Origin: Variovorax paradoxus
Lineage (GTDB): Bacteria; Pseudomonadota; Gammaproteobacteria; Burkholderiales; Burkholderiaceae_C
DNA: 64,000 nucleotides
Direction: 5' to 3'
NCBI RefSeq assembly: GCF_000834655.1
Contig: NZ_JXQQ01000010.1
Location: 186,001 to 250,000, forward strand
Shown here: piece after piece, positions 51,937 through 61,893 of the stretch
Layout of the letters: every line of letters starts with the position of its first letter
Numbering within the stretch: position 1 is the first letter of the stretch
Position numbers and translations under genes: made by a program
Notes under the pieces: model-generated
The model's database searches: none
What the model was told of the DNA's origin: nothing
What the model saw: only the letters and a program-made list of their open reading frames with translations

Positions 51937-53857
51937 TCCCTTCCGGATCGCCGTCGCGCTGCTCGTCGCGGCGATGGTCGGCATGTATGTCGCCGGCTAC
52001 GCGTTTCTGGCGGCGATGGGACTGCCGCCGCAGGACGCCACGCCATGGACTCTCCCGCGATACTGGCAGGCCTACGGCGAGCGGCCGGACGTGCGTCGTG
52101 TCCTCATTGCGACGCTGGCAGGCTCGCAAGGTCTGATGTTCGGCCTTGTCGGCATCGCTGTGCTGCCGCGCCGCCGCCCCCTGCACGGCAATGCACGATT
52201 CGCCACCCGGCGAGAAATCTCGAAGGCTCGCCTCCTGGATGAACAAGGCATCATCCTCGGCCGCCTCGGCAACCACTACCTGGTGCTGCCCGGCCAACAG
52301 GGCGTTGAGCTGGAGGCGCCGCCGCGCAGCGGCAAGGGTGTCGGCGTGGTGATTCCCAACCTGCTGAACTGGCCTGGCTCGGCCATCGTCAGCGACATCA
52401 AGGGCGAGAATTTCACGCGCACAGCAGGCTTTCGCGCGGCCCATGGACAGGAAGTGCATCTGTTCGATCCCCTGTCCGAGCGCGAGTGCTCGGCACGCTG
52501 GAATCCGCTTGGCTACGTGTCCGAGACGCCCTACCGCTGCATTGACGATCTGCAGCGCATCGGCACGATGCTCTTTCCCGATCCCCAGGCGGGCGATCCC
52601 TTCTGGACCTCGTCGGCCCGATCGCTTTTCCTGGGCATCGCGCTCTACCTCTTCGAGACCGAGGGCGCCAGGCGCACCCTTGGCGAGGTGCTGCGCCAGG
52701 GCATGGCCAGCGACGCCGAGGGATTTCAAAAGCACTGGAAGCGCGTCATCGACACCTGCGAGCGCGCCGGGTATCCGCTGTCGCAGGAGGCCGTGCAGAG
52801 CCTCTATGACGTGATCGACCTGGCGCCGACCACGGCCTCCAGCATCCGCAAGACCTTCACAAGCCGGTTGGATCTTTGGCTCAATCCGATGATCGATGCA
52901 GCCACATCAGCCAATGACTTCGAACTGCGGGAGCTGCGCAAGCGCCCGATCACGATTTATGTCCAGATCAACCCCGACAACATCGCCCGGCTGCAGCCGC
53001 TCCTGAACCTGTTCTTCCAGCAGGCCATTGGCCTGCAGACGCGCGAACTGCCCGAGAACAATCCGCAGCTTCGCCACCAGGTGCTCCTGATGCTTGACGA
53101 GTTTCCGGCGCTCGGGCGCATCCCCGTGATCGCCGACTCCACGGCCTTCCTCCCCGGGTACAACGTGCGAGCCGTCATCATCGTCCAGTCCAATTCGCAG
53201 CTGATCGAGAGATACGGCATCGAGGGCGCCAAGTCGATCCGCAAGATGTTGGCCGCGCGCATCGTGTTCCCGCCCAAGGAGTACGAGGACGCCGAGGCCA
53301 TCTCCCGCGAGTTGGGCACCTGCACCGTCCGGCAGAAAAGCATCAGCCGCCCGATGTGGAGCGGTGGGAGCAAGACGGCGACCGTCAGCATCAGTGAGCA
53401 GCCGCGCCGCCTGCTGCTGCCCCAGGAGATCAAGGAACTGGGCCCGGATCGAATGATCCTGTTCTATGAGGGCTTGCGGCCGGTGCTGGCGCACCGCATC
53501 CTCTATTTTCGCGACAGGTTCTTCGCGTCGCGCGAGCGCCCACCACCACGGGTGCCCAAGCTGGACGTGAACAGGTCCGACCCCGTCGTGGCACACGCGC
53601 CAACGCCAACGTCCGATAGCAATGAACACGTATCCGACCTGAGCCCCGGTGCCGTCACCGGTGCCATGGCGCAGGATGGCGGCTGCGCACCGGCGGTGAA
53701 GGCAGCCAGCGCCGAGCCGGGCGACGTCCTCAACGATGAATTGAAGCTGGACGACTTCTCGTTCGACTTCGACGACGTGGAGATTCCCACCGAGAAGCTC
53801 AGCGACGAGGACATGAAGCGCCGCGCCGATGAATTCATGGCGCGAATCCTGGACTGA
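51902..53857 (+). CDS. virD4: VirD4-family type IV coupling protein
   Basis: 651 aa. Two N-terminal membrane helices (VALLVAAMVGMYVAGYAFL and GLMFGLVGIAVL), Walker A EAPPRSGKGVG near residue 138 and Walker B LLMLDEFPALG near 398. Coupling proteins hand the relaxase-DNA complex to the VirB channel. The C-terminal ~90 residues (about 560-651) are acidic and unlike the core, often the relaxase-interaction tail. The start ATG overlaps virB11 by 35 bp. Confidence 0.93.
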   Translation: MTPATGSEGLPSPFRIAVALLVAAMVGMYVAGYAFLAAMGLPPQDATPWTLPRYWQAYGERPDVRRVLIATLAGSQGLMFGLVGIAVLPRRRPLHGNARFATRREISKARLLDEQGIILGRLGNHYLVLPGQQGVELEAPPRSGKGVGVVIPNLLNWPGSAIVSDIKGENFTRTAGFRAAHGQEVHLFDPLSERECSARWNPLGYVSETPYRCIDDLQRIGTMLFPDPQAGDPFWTSSARSLFLGIALYLFETEGARRTLGEVLRQGMASDAEGFQKHWKRVIDTCERAGYPLSQEAVQSLYDVIDLAPTTASSIRKTFTSRLDLWLNPMIDAATSANDFELRELRKRPITIYVQINPDNIARLQPLLNLFFQQAIGLQTRELPENNPQLRHQVLLMLDEFPALGRIPVIADSTAFLPGYNVRAVIIVQSNSQLIERYGIEGAKSIRKMLAARIVFPPKEYEDAEAISRELGTCTVRQKSISRPMWSGGSKTATVSISEQPRRLLLPQEIKELGPDRMILFYEGLRPVLAHRILYFRDRFFASRERPPPRVPKLDVNRSDPVVAHAPTPTSDSNEHVSDLSPGAVTGAMAQDGGCAPAVKAASAEPGDVLNDELKLDDFSFDFDDVEIPTEKLSDEDMKRRADEFMARILD

Positions 53858-53923
53858 TGATGCATCCAATCGGGGCGGTCGGTCCGGACGTCTTGCAGAG
53901 CAGCGCGTAGGAAAGGAGCCGCA

Positions 53924-55117
53924 GTGTCCTCAAACCATTTTCCCGAACACCAGCCGCCGATCGGGACGGAAAGCATGGCCCCGCAGGCGGTCGCTCGCGC
54001 CGTGCAGGGACACCTGCCTGGGTCGAATCGCGGCCATCGCCGGGTACCCGATGCCATCGAACGTCGCTACCTTCGCGTCGACAATCGTTACTTCTTCCCG
54101 GACCGGACCCTCGCCTTCATCGACGACGGCGGCGGCATCCGCGTGCGTACCGAGAACCACGAGGTGCTGAACAGCGTTGCGGCGATCGCACAAGCGCGCG
54201 GCTGGAAGGTCATCGAGCTCGAAGGCACCGAGGCTTTCCGCCGGGGCATGTGGCGCGAAGCCGTCCTGCGCGGCATCGAGGTCCGCGGCTATGCGCCGAC
54301 GCCAGCCGAGGTACTTCAGATGCAGCGCGCATCGGAGAGAGCGCGGCTCACGCAAGAAAGGGCGCCGGATGCGGCGCTGACATCGGCGGATCGCGAGACG
54401 GCCGCCGCGCGCGCAGCCCCCACCCCTGCCGGATCAGAACGTCCTTCCGATCATCGAGCGCCCGAGGGGCCGCAGGAGGCTCCCAGGCGGGTGAGCGCCC
54501 CTGTCAGGGGCGTGCTGTTGGCAGCCGCCGCTGTACCCTACCAGTTTGACCCCGCGCAGCGCATGTCGTTCTATGTGATGGTGCGCACGCAGGCTGGTGA
54601 CCGCACCATCTGGGGTGTCGATCTCGAGCGAGCCCTCGCGGAGTCGGCTTCGCAACCGCGCATCGGCGACCAAGTGGTGCTCATGCATCACGGCACCCAG
54701 CCGGTCCACGTGCGCGCCGCCGCTCGGAATGCGAACGGCGAATTTGTCGGCGAAGGAAAAGTCCCGCTTCAGCGTGGCCGGTGGAGTGTGGAGACGCCCG
54801 ATCACCTGCGCGCGATGAAACAGCGGGCAGAGCGCGTGCGCAACATCGAGTTTCTGTCCGATGAGATGCGGCAGCGGGATCCTGAACTGGCCACGGCGGC
54901 GGCAGACTTGAAGCTTGCCGAGCAGTACGCGCGGCGCGTGACCGGCGATCCTGACTCCCAGCAGCGCCTGGTCCAACTGATTCGCGAGCGGATGGCGGAT
55001 GCACTGGGGCAAGGCCGCGCCCTCCGCCTCCCCGACCTCCGCCTGCGCCCCGGATCACGTACGCGCCAGCGCACGCCTAGTCTCCGGGAGGAAGAGTTGA
55101 ACCATGAGCGCGTCTAG
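53924..55117 (+). CDS. LPD7-domain protein of a conjugative system, no relaxase domain
   Basis: 397 aa from a GTG start preceded by AAAGGAG. Residues about 35-125 (DNRYFFPDRTLAFIDDGGG to VRGYAPTPAE) match the LPD7 domain that usually sits at the C-terminus of large MOB relaxases. A polar linker follows (about 140-195), then a second conserved region (about 200-310, PYQFDPAQRMSFYVMVRTQ) and a helical end. No relaxase HUH histidine triad is seen, so it is either a separate LPD7 partner or a split relaxase tail. It probably acts with virD4 and a relaxase outside the window. Confidence 0.72.
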   Translation: MSSNHFPEHQPPIGTESMAPQAVARAVQGHLPGSNRGHRRVPDAIERRYLRVDNRYFFPDRTLAFIDDGGGIRVRTENHEVLNSVAAIAQARGWKVIELEGTEAFRRGMWREAVLRGIEVRGYAPTPAEVLQMQRASERARLTQERAPDAALTSADRETAAARAAPTPAGSERPSDHRAPEGPQEAPRRVSAPVRGVLLAAAAVPYQFDPAQRMSFYVMVRTQAGDRTIWGVDLERALAESASQPRIGDQVVLMHHGTQPVHVRAAARNANGEFVGEGKVPLQRGRWSVETPDHLRAMKQRAERVRNIEFLSDEMRQRDPELATAAADLKLAEQYARRVTGDPDSQQRLVQLIRERMADALGQGRALRLPDLRLRPGSRTRQRTPSLREEELNHERV

Positions 55118-55297
55118 GGATCGAGCGGGCCCGTCGGGCGACGTCCACTGTCATTGCCTCAGGATTTGCGCGCACGCCACCGCCCCTGAGTGGCAAAACG
55201 CTGTCGTACGAGCCGATCCGGCGATGGCGGCCTTGACGCCAGTCCGCTGGCTGCCACCGGCGCACCGATGCACGCGAAATTCAAGGAATGCCACGGC

Positions 55298-56008
55298 ATG
55301 TCTCGAAGGCTCCAGGTACCCCATCGATTGAAGACCGGCTCGCTCGTGAGCGACTGGTCGATCTCGAACGGCTCGCTCGAAGCGCTCAAATGGGTCGGCC
55401 TGTTGCTCATGACGGGTGACCACGTCAACAAGTACATGCTGCATGAGTCGAGCCCCACGCTGTATGCGCTGGGACGCATGGTGATGCCGCTCTTCGGATT
55501 CGTACTCATGGCCCACCTGGCGCGCCCCGGGGCGCGCGAGCGCGGCGTACATCTGCGGGTCATGGGGCGCCTGGCGATCTTCGCCCTCCTGGCAACGCCG
55601 GCCTTTGTTCACCTGGTCGGATGGTGGCCATTGAACATCCTCGCCACCCTGCTCCTGGCAACACTGATCACTTGGCTGCTCGAGCAAGGCGGCCTGGCCG
55701 CACGTTCCCTGGCCGCGGTCGCGTTCCTGATTGGCGGGGCGGCGGTGGAGTTCTGGTGGCCGGCGCTGCTTTGTTGCCTGGGCGCCTGGGCATTCGTCCG
55801 AAGGCCGAGCGTTCGTCGGCTGTTGTTGTGGGTGCTGGCAACGGTCTCGTTTTTTCCGATCAACGGCAACTTTGCTGCACTGGCCGCTCTGCCGCTCATC
55901 TGGGCTGCGGGCAAGGTCGAGGTTCCCTTGCCGCGCCATCGGTGGATCTTCTACGTCTTCTATCCAGCCCACCTCTCGCTGATCGCCCTGTGGGTCCCGC
56001 CGATGTGA
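55298..56008 (+). CDS. traX: TraX-family protein (pilin acetylation)
   Basis: 236 aa from ATG 55298 (AAGGA lies about 11-15 bases upstream; in-frame ATG 55268 and GTG 55190 are alternatives). NGSLEALKWVGLLLMTGDHV begins the family core, followed by about eight hydrophobic segments and ending FYVFYPAHLSLIALWVPP. In F-type plasmids TraX acetylates the pilin N-terminus. Found at the end of the T4SS block. The usual catalytic region looks conserved by pattern. Confidence 0.85.
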   Translation: MSRRLQVPHRLKTGSLVSDWSISNGSLEALKWVGLLLMTGDHVNKYMLHESSPTLYALGRMVMPLFGFVLMAHLARPGARERGVHLRVMGRLAIFALLATPAFVHLVGWWPLNILATLLLATLITWLLEQGGLAARSLAAVAFLIGGAAVEFWWPALLCCLGAWAFVRRPSVRRLLLWVLATVSFFPINGNFAALAALPLIWAAGKVEVPLPRHRWIFYVFYPAHLSLIALWVPPM

Positions 56009-56088
56009 TCGGCCAAGGCGAGCATTCGGATCGATGACAGGACGCGCCCACCCTCAGCGCTGCGGCGATCCGTGCCCACCCCGCTGGA

Positions 56089-57231
56089 TCAAGACTCGCG
56101 ACTGCGCAACCGCACGATTTCCTGGAGCTGCCGCGCGGTAGGCAGCTTGCCCTTCATCTCGGCCGGAAGTTTGGCCTGAAGTTGGTACTCGGCGACGCCG
56201 ATCGGGTTGGACTTGCTCTTGAGCGCAAACTCGACTTCCAGGTTGTCCTTCTCCGCGCACAGGATGATGCCGATCGATGGCGCGTCGTCGGGTGCGCGCT
56301 CTTTCTCATTGAGCAGATTCAGGTAGAAATCCATCTTCCCCGCGTACTCGGGCTCGAACTTGCCGATCTTCAGCTCCACGGCGACCAACGACTTCAGGAA
56401 GCGGTGATAGAACAGCAGGTCGATGAAATACTCGTTGCGCCCCAGAGTCAGTCGATGCTGTCGACCTATGAAACAGAAACCATAACCCAGCTCGAGGATG
56501 AAGTCGCGCAATTTGTCTGTCAGCTGGTTCTCGAGTTCGCGCTCCTTGATCGCCTGACGCACGCCCAGGAATTCCAGGTTGTAGCTGCTCTTGAGCGCCT
56601 CCTCGGCTTGTTCGGCCAGGTGAACGGGCAGTGCCAGCGGGAAGTTGTGGCTTTTGCCTTCCGACCGTGAGCGAGTGTAGGCGCCAGCCTTGATCTGGTT
56701 GAGCAGTACGCTACGGCTCCAGCCATAGGCCGCACACGCGCGCAAGTAGAAAATTCGCTGGACCGGATCGCTCAGCTTGCTCAGGAGCAGCAGGTGGTGT
56801 CCCCAGGGAACTTCTGCGACAAGCTGTCGCAGAAATCCGCTGTCTCCCTCGGCGAATGGAGTCGCCGCAATGGAATGCTTCGAACGCCGCGGCGTCGGCC
56901 CGCCGCTTTCTGCGGCAAGTTGTCGCAGTATTTCCGGACGCGAGTACTCATCGTAGAAGCGACGCATGTCCCACACATTGCGCGCCGAAAACCCCTGCGT
57001 GCCTGGAAATGAGGCGCGCAGGTCGCGCGCAATCTGCTCGACGACAGACTGGCCCCATCCCTGCGCAGACTGCTTGTCCACGATGGCCTTACCGATGTCC
57101 CAGTAAAGCGCGATCAGGTCACGATTGACGGCACGTGCCGCCGACAGGCGCGCTGCGGCCACGCGGGCCTTCAGCTCACTGATGAAAAGGGCGTAATCGC
57201 TCGGGGCGTCCGGTATCGAAATGCGCGTCAT
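56089..57231 (-). CDS. YhcG/DUF1016-family PD-(D/E)XK nuclease-like protein
   Basis: 380 aa. N-terminal DUF1016_N helices (SDYALFISELKARVAAARLS, DLIALYWDIGKAI), then the C-terminal nuclease domain with EFLG.., FIGRQHRL, an acid in YFIDLLFYHR and the VAVELKIG motif (E-x-K). Members are linked to restriction-like and mobile-element functions and are frequent passengers of conjugative elements. Read on the opposite strand to traX, with convergent ends about 80 bp apart. Confidence 0.88.
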   Translation of the reverse strand: MTRISIPDAPSDYALFISELKARVAAARLSAARAVNRDLIALYWDIGKAIVDKQSAQGWGQSVVEQIARDLRASFPGTQGFSARNVWDMRRFYDEYSRPEILRQLAAESGGPTPRRSKHSIAATPFAEGDSGFLRQLVAEVPWGHHLLLLSKLSDPVQRIFYLRACAAYGWSRSVLLNQIKAGAYTRSRSEGKSHNFPLALPVHLAEQAEEALKSSYNLEFLGVRQAIKERELENQLTDKLRDFILELGYGFCFIGRQHRLTLGRNEYFIDLLFYHRFLKSLVAVELKIGKFEPEYAGKMDFYLNLLNEKERAPDDAPSIGIILCAEKDNLEVEFALKSKSNPIGVAEYQLQAKLPAEMKGKLPTARQLQEIVRLRSRES

Positions 57232-57284
57232 GAACGAGACTGTAGGCCATCGTCAGCTCGAAGTTCGTCCACGCTGGAGCCGCG

Positions 57285-57698
57285 CTAGAGACTGGCAAGG
57301 ATCCCGGTTGAGGAGGCCTCGGCGGCCAGCTTGCCTTCCGCGTTGTAGAGCGCTGCTTCAAGGAATGCAATGCGCTTGCCGCGTTTGACCACTCGCCCTT
57401 CGACCCGTCCCTCTCCGGGCCCGACCTTTTCATAAAAGCTCACCTTGATCTCGAGGCTGAATACCGTCTGCGTGTGATCCGTGTCATGCATCACGGCGTG
57501 GGCCATGGCAGCGTCCAGCCAGGCCGTGATGAATCCACCCTGTGCGATCGTTCCGTTCGTATGGCAATACTCGCGTCGCACCGTGAATGCCGCGCCGAGC
57601 GTCTTGCGCTCGGGAGACCAACCGGTCACATGAAAGTTGCCCATCGATTCACACAGTGCCTGGCCAGACCGGATGCGTGCCTCTAGATCGTCGTCCAT
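57285..57698 (-). CDS. PaaI-family hotdog-fold acyl-CoA thioesterase
   Basis: 137 aa, hotdog fold. The conserved segment NGTIAQGGFITAWLDAAMAH has the Gly-Gly and catalytic Asp-region of PaaI/4HBT-type thioesterases. It would release CoA from aromatic or acyl-CoA dead ends. Usual length of the family; no signal peptide. Separated from paoC by 317 bp, so it is probably its own unit. Confidence 0.85.
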   Translation of the reverse strand: MDDDLEARIRSGQALCESMGNFHVTGWSPERKTLGAAFTVRREYCHTNGTIAQGGFITAWLDAAMAHAVMHDTDHTQTVFSLEIKVSFYEKVGPGEGRVEGRVVKRGKRIAFLEAALYNAEGKLAAEASSTGILASL

Positions 57699-58015
57699 TG
57701 ATGTTTGCGTCCTGATGAAGTCATGGCCATTTTTAACCGAAGCCGAGTGCGACGCGGACCTCGGTTGACTGCGCTTCCTCCAAAAGCGAGGCTCTGATCA
57801 CCAACGAGCCGCAGCATGGCCATCAGACCTGTGGCCCTGCAGCCTTGAGGCCGCCGATCATTGTCGAAAAAATGCGAACTAGGCCAGCGTCCTCGTCGCC
57901 GAATCGCGCAATGAACTTTCCCGACCAATGTCGACTTTGCAGCGATTGCTGTCGGTCAGGCTGCCGGCGCGATGGTCTGCTCGATGGCCGGAAGCAGTCG
58001 TCGAAGGCCTCACGC
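57699..58015. other. 317-bp gap without a gene
   Basis: No motif-bearing frame. TTTGCAGCGATTGCTGTCGG at 57938-57957 resembles the copy at 17148-17167. Nothing else is visible. Confidence 0.45.
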
Positions 58016-60406
58016 TCACGTCGCGTTGATTTTCTCCAGCGTGATCGGCAGACTGCGGATACGTTTGCCGGTTGCGTGGAACACGGCGTTGCCGATGGCT
58101 GGAGCCACGCCCACCACACCAATCTCACCGACGCCCTTGCCGCCGAGCGCAGTGGCTTGCAGATCGGGGATGCCCACGGAGATCACCCGCATCTCCGGCA
58201 CGTCGGCATTCACAGGCACTGCGTAGTCCGCAAAGTTGGCGTTCACGGTGCGGCCATCGCGCCGGTCGATCTGGCCTTCTTCGAGCAGCGTCTGCCCAAG
58301 GCCCATCACCATGCCGCCGATCCACTGGCTTTCGGCAAGCTTGGGATTGAAGATGCGTCCGCTGTCGAACGCGGCGACCATGCGCTTGACCCGGACCGTG
58401 CCGAAGTCTTCGTCGACACGCACTTCCACGAATTGCGCGCACCAGCTGTGGGCCGAGAGGCCGCCCTCGACCGCGCCCTTCAATTGCGCGAAGCTGCGGT
58501 CGGCTGCATTTTTGGTCGCTTCAGTCGCATCGGCGGCGAAGGTGTTGCCATCGACTTCGAGGTTGCTCTTGCCGACGGCCTTGAGCAGGTTCGCGATGCT
58601 GATGCCGCCGGTCGGGCGGCGGGCGAGGCGAAGGATGCCGCGCTTGAAGCTGAGATCCGCCGGCTTCGACGTTGCCAAAGGTGACTTGGGATCGCTGGCC
58701 GCCAAAGCGCGCAGCGCGTCGATCGCGTTTCGTGCGGCCTTGGCGACGGCGCTCGCAAGGTTGTTTGCCTGCTGCGAGCCGCCAGCCAGTGCCGAGCGCG
58801 GAAGGACGGTGTCGCCCAGCCGAACCACGACGCTCGCAACCGGCACGCCCAGCACATCGGCGGCTGTCTGCGCCAGGATCGTGTACGTCCCGGTGCCGAT
58901 GTCGGTGCCGGCGCTGAGCACTTCGATCCGTCCGTCGGCGTGGAAGACGATCTTCGCTTCGCTGGCGGTTCGGATCATGGGATACGCGCCGGCAGCCATG
59001 CCGTAACCGATCAGCTCACGGCCTTCACGCATCGAGCGGGGCTTCGGGTTGCGGTTCCACCAGCCGATGGCCTGGGCACCTGCAGCATAGGCTTCGCGCA
59101 ACTGTCGCGTCGTCCACGGAAACTGGTTGCTCGGGTCCTTGTCGGCCCAGTTGGCCAGGCGCAGGGTGATCGGGTCCATGCCCAGTGCGTAGGCCAGCTC
59201 GTCCATGGCGCTTTCGAGCGCGAAGGCGCTGGGGTTCTCGCCCGGGCCACGCTTCCAGCCTGGCATGACGGTGTGCACCGGCACCACGTTCAGGCGCGAG
59301 GCGAAGTTGGGCGTCGCGTACATGATCTTGGTCACGTTGTTGCAGGCCTCGACGTGCACCTCGTCGATGGCCGTCTCGTTCCAGCTCTCGTGGATGATCG
59401 ACACGATCTTTCCGTCCTTGCGGGCGCCGATCGACAGGTTCTGTTTGGTTGCCGGTCTCCCACCGAGGCCGGTGAAGGTCTGCGGCCGCGTGAGCGACAC
59501 CTTGACGGGCCTGCCGAGCTGACGCGACGCCGCGCAGGCCAGGCCGACATGCGGATGCGCGCCGATCTTGGAGCCGAAGCCGCCGCCCACGTAAGGCGAA
59601 ATCACCCGAACGTTCTCGATGTCGATGCCGAGCCACTCGGCAACTACGCTGCGCGCGCCGCCGACCCACTGGCTCGGTTCCCAGACGGTGATCTTGCCGT
59701 TGTCCCACGATGCGATGCAGGCATGCGGCTCCAGCGGCACGTTGTACTCGCGGGCCGTGGTGTAGGTGACATCGACCTTCACCTCGGCACCGGCGAGCGC
59801 GGCAGGCGCATCGCCCCATGCGGCACCCATGTCGGCGATAGTCTGCGGCTTCGCTTTCGGATCGTCCAGATCGAGGATCGGTTCGGCGTTTTCGTACGTG
59901 ATCTTGAGCAGACTTGCCGCTTCGGTGGCCTGCTCCAACGTGTCCGCCACCACCAGCGCGATGTGCATGCCGTTGAAGCGCACCACGTCGTCCTGCAGGG
60001 GCGTGAACTCTTCGGTGGCGCCGCCGCCCTTGCTGTAGACCGTCGGCTCGTTCAGCTTCAGGGGGTTATGCAGCGTGTACACGTCGACCACGCCCGGCAG
60101 CGCCTTCGCGGCCGAGGTGTCGATACCGACGATGCGCCCGGCCGGTCGCGTCGACTGCACCGTGACGCCGTAGACCAAGTTTTCGAGCTTCTGCTCGATC
60201 GCGTAGCGGGCCAGGCCGGCGACCTTCAGCGGACCGTCGGCGCGCGACAGGGCGGCGCCGAGGGCCGGGCCTCCCGAGGGTGGGACCTCGCGCGCGACGG
60301 CTTCGTGGGCCGACAAGCCGACGCCCGCCGTGGCCACCGCCGCGGTGCCGACGCCGAGCTTCATGACGGCGCGGCGGTTCAGTTCCAGCTCGTTGTGTCG
60401 GGTCAT
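58016..60406 (-). CDS. paoC: Molybdopterin-binding subunit of a PaoC-like aldehyde oxidase
   Basis: 796 aa, xanthine dehydrogenase large-subunit family. N-terminus has a twin-arginine-type sequence (NRRAVMKLGVGTAAVATAG), so it may be exported to the periplasm, as E. coli PaoABC is. The core has VGGGFGSKIGAHPHVGL, and the C-terminus has GVGEIGVVGVAPAIGNAV with the catalytic Glu region. Oxidises aldehydes (or N-heteroaromatics) to acids, using molybdenum cofactor. It overlaps paoB by 4 bp. Confidence 0.87.
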   Translation of the reverse strand: MTRHNELELNRRAVMKLGVGTAAVATAGVGLSAHEAVAREVPPSGGPALGAALSRADGPLKVAGLARYAIEQKLENLVYGVTVQSTRPAGRIVGIDTSAAKALPGVVDVYTLHNPLKLNEPTVYSKGGGATEEFTPLQDDVVRFNGMHIALVVADTLEQATEAASLLKITYENAEPILDLDDPKAKPQTIADMGAAWGDAPAALAGAEVKVDVTYTTAREYNVPLEPHACIASWDNGKITVWEPSQWVGGARSVVAEWLGIDIENVRVISPYVGGGFGSKIGAHPHVGLACAASRQLGRPVKVSLTRPQTFTGLGGRPATKQNLSIGARKDGKIVSIIHESWNETAIDEVHVEACNNVTKIMYATPNFASRLNVVPVHTVMPGWKRGPGENPSAFALESAMDELAYALGMDPITLRLANWADKDPSNQFPWTTRQLREAYAAGAQAIGWWNRNPKPRSMREGRELIGYGMAAGAYPMIRTASEAKIVFHADGRIEVLSAGTDIGTGTYTILAQTAADVLGVPVASVVVRLGDTVLPRSALAGGSQQANNLASAVAKAARNAIDALRALAASDPKSPLATSKPADLSFKRGILRLARRPTGGISIANLLKAVGKSNLEVDGNTFAADATEATKNAADRSFAQLKGAVEGGLSAHSWCAQFVEVRVDEDFGTVRVKRMVAAFDSGRIFNPKLAESQWIGGMVMGLGQTLLEEGQIDRRDGRTVNANFADYAVPVNADVPEMRVISVGIPDLQATALGGKGVGEIGVVGVAPAIGNAVFHATGKRIRSLPITLEKINAT

Positions 60407-61404
60407 GCCACACCTCCAACCATCATGAGTGCGCGTGCCACGACCTTGGGTGCCAGGTCGATCTTGAACGCGTTGTGCCCGCTCGACTTCGCGCCCTCGG
60501 CAGTGGCCGCAGCAGCTGCGCGCAGCGTGGCTTCGTCGAGGGTTTTTCCCTTGAGCGCCGCTTCGACCGCGCGCAGTCGCCAGGGCTTGGTGGCGACGCC
60601 GCCCACGGCGATGCGCACGTCGCGGATCGTCTTGCCATCAGGCTCCATCGCCAGGCCAACGGCGGCGCTGGCAGCGGCGAACTCGTAGGACGCGCGATCG
60701 CGCACCTTGAGGTAGTGCGAGCGTTGCAGCGCGGCCGAACGCGGCACCTCAATGCCGACGATCATCTCGCCGGGCGCCAGACGAGTTTCCAGATGCGGCG
60801 TCTGGCCGGGAAGCAGAAAGAAGTCGTCGACCGGAATGCTTCGCTCACGAGGAAGAGAAGCGCCCTGGACGATCACCTTGGCATCGAAGGCCACCAACGC
60901 CACCGCGAAATCGCCCGGATAGATGGCGATGCAGGCATCGCTGGTGCCCAGCACGGCGTGATTGCGATTAACGCCGTTCATGGCGGCACAGCCCGAACCG
61001 GGCGTGCGCTTGTTGCAGTTCGGGTAGGCGCCCGGATCGCGGAAGTACATGCAGCGGGTGCGCTGCATCAGGTTGCCGCCGATGGAGGCCATGTTGCGCA
61101 GTTGCGCCGAGGCGGCGCGCCAGAGGCTTTCGGACAACGCAGGCGCGGCGGTCTTGATGTCGGCGTGGTCCGCGACCTTGCTCATCTTGGCGAGCGCGCC
61201 GATGCGGATGGCGTTGGCCGACACCGCGATGCCGTCGAGGCCTGCGATGCGCGTGATGTCGACCACGCGCGCAGGTCGCTCGACGTTGAGCTTCATGAGG
61301 TCGAGCAACGTCGTGCCACCCGCAAGCAAACGGGTTTCAGGTTGAGCGGCTTCAGCGCCCGCGGTCGCGACGGTGTCGGCGCGCAGATAGTCGAACGTTC
61401 TCAC
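60403..61404 (-). CDS. paoB: FAD-binding PaoB-like subunit with an extra iron-sulfur motif
   Basis: 333 aa from GTG 61404 (VRTFDYLRAD). The FAD domain has RLLAGGTTLLDLMK and ASIGGNLMQRTRC. Cysteines 118, 130, 139 and 158 lie in CMYFRDP..NC, CNKRTPGSGCAAM and DAC, the arrangement found in PaoB-type subunits with an extra 4Fe-4S cluster. The ATG/GTG overlaps paoA by 4 bp. The frame upstream to 61587 is a shadow. Confidence 0.87.
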   Translation of the reverse strand: MRTFDYLRADTVATAGAEAAQPETRLLAGGTTLLDLMKLNVERPARVVDITRIAGLDGIAVSANAIRIGALAKMSKVADHADIKTAAPALSESLWRAASAQLRNMASIGGNLMQRTRCMYFRDPGAYPNCNKRTPGSGCAAMNGVNRNHAVLGTSDACIAIYPGDFAVALVAFDAKVIVQGASLPRERSIPVDDFFLLPGQTPHLETRLAPGEMIVGIEVPRSAALQRSHYLKVRDRASYEFAAASAAVGLAMEPDGKTIRDVRIAVGGVATKPWRLRAVEAALKGKTLDEATLRAAAAATAEGAKSSGHNAFKIDLAPKVVARALMMVGGVA

Positions 61405-61892
61405 AGCACAGCTCCCTTCTTGACGCGGCCGGCCGCATCGCGCACCGCGGCAACGATGTGCGGGTAGGCGCCGCAGCGGCAAATGTTGCCGCTCATGTAT
61501 TCGCGGATCTCGTCGTCCGAGTTGGCGTGACCTTCGCGGATGCAGGCCACGGCGGACATGATCTGGCCCGGCGTGCAAAAACCGCACTGGAAGGCGTCGT
61601 GGTCCATGAACGCCGACTGCACCGCGTGCATCACCCCGTCACGCGTCTGGAGACCTTCGATCGTCATGATCTGGCGCCCCTCGGCCTGCGCCGCCAGGGT
61701 GAGGCAGCTGAGCACCCGCTCGCCGCCGACATGGACGGTGCAGGCGCCGCACTGGCCCTGGTCGCAGCCCTTCTTGGTGCCGGGGAGAAAGGCATGCTCG
61801 CGCAGAGCGTCGAGCAAGGTCGTACGGGTGTCCAGCCGCAGGTCATGGCGCTTGCCGTTGACCTCCAGCGTGAGCGGGCGAGTGGCAGACAT
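61401..61892 (-). CDS. paoA: 2Fe-2S subunit of PaoABC-like aldehyde oxidase
   Basis: 163 aa from ATG 61892. The plant-type 2Fe-2S cluster has Cys43, Cys48, Cys51 and Cys63; the second has Cys103, Cys106, Cys138 and Cys140. No Tat signal is seen at this start, unlike E. coli PaoA, where the small subunit carries it; here the large subunit does. Passes electrons from the molybdenum site. Overlaps paoB by 4 bp. Confidence 0.88.
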   Translation of the reverse strand: MSATRPLTLEVNGKRHDLRLDTRTTLLDALREHAFLPGTKKGCDQGQCGACTVHVGGERVLSCLTLAAQAEGRQIMTIEGLQTRDGVMHAVQSAFMDHDAFQCGFCTPGQIMSAVACIREGHANSDDEIREYMSGNICRCGAYPHIVAAVRDAAGRVKKGAVL

Positions 61893-61893
61893 T

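Noticed and set aside
61404..61587. Start of the FAD subunit at 61587.
   Set aside because: The extra residues are the opposite-frame shadow of the 2Fe-2S gene; GTG 61404 overlaps its stop by 4 bp.
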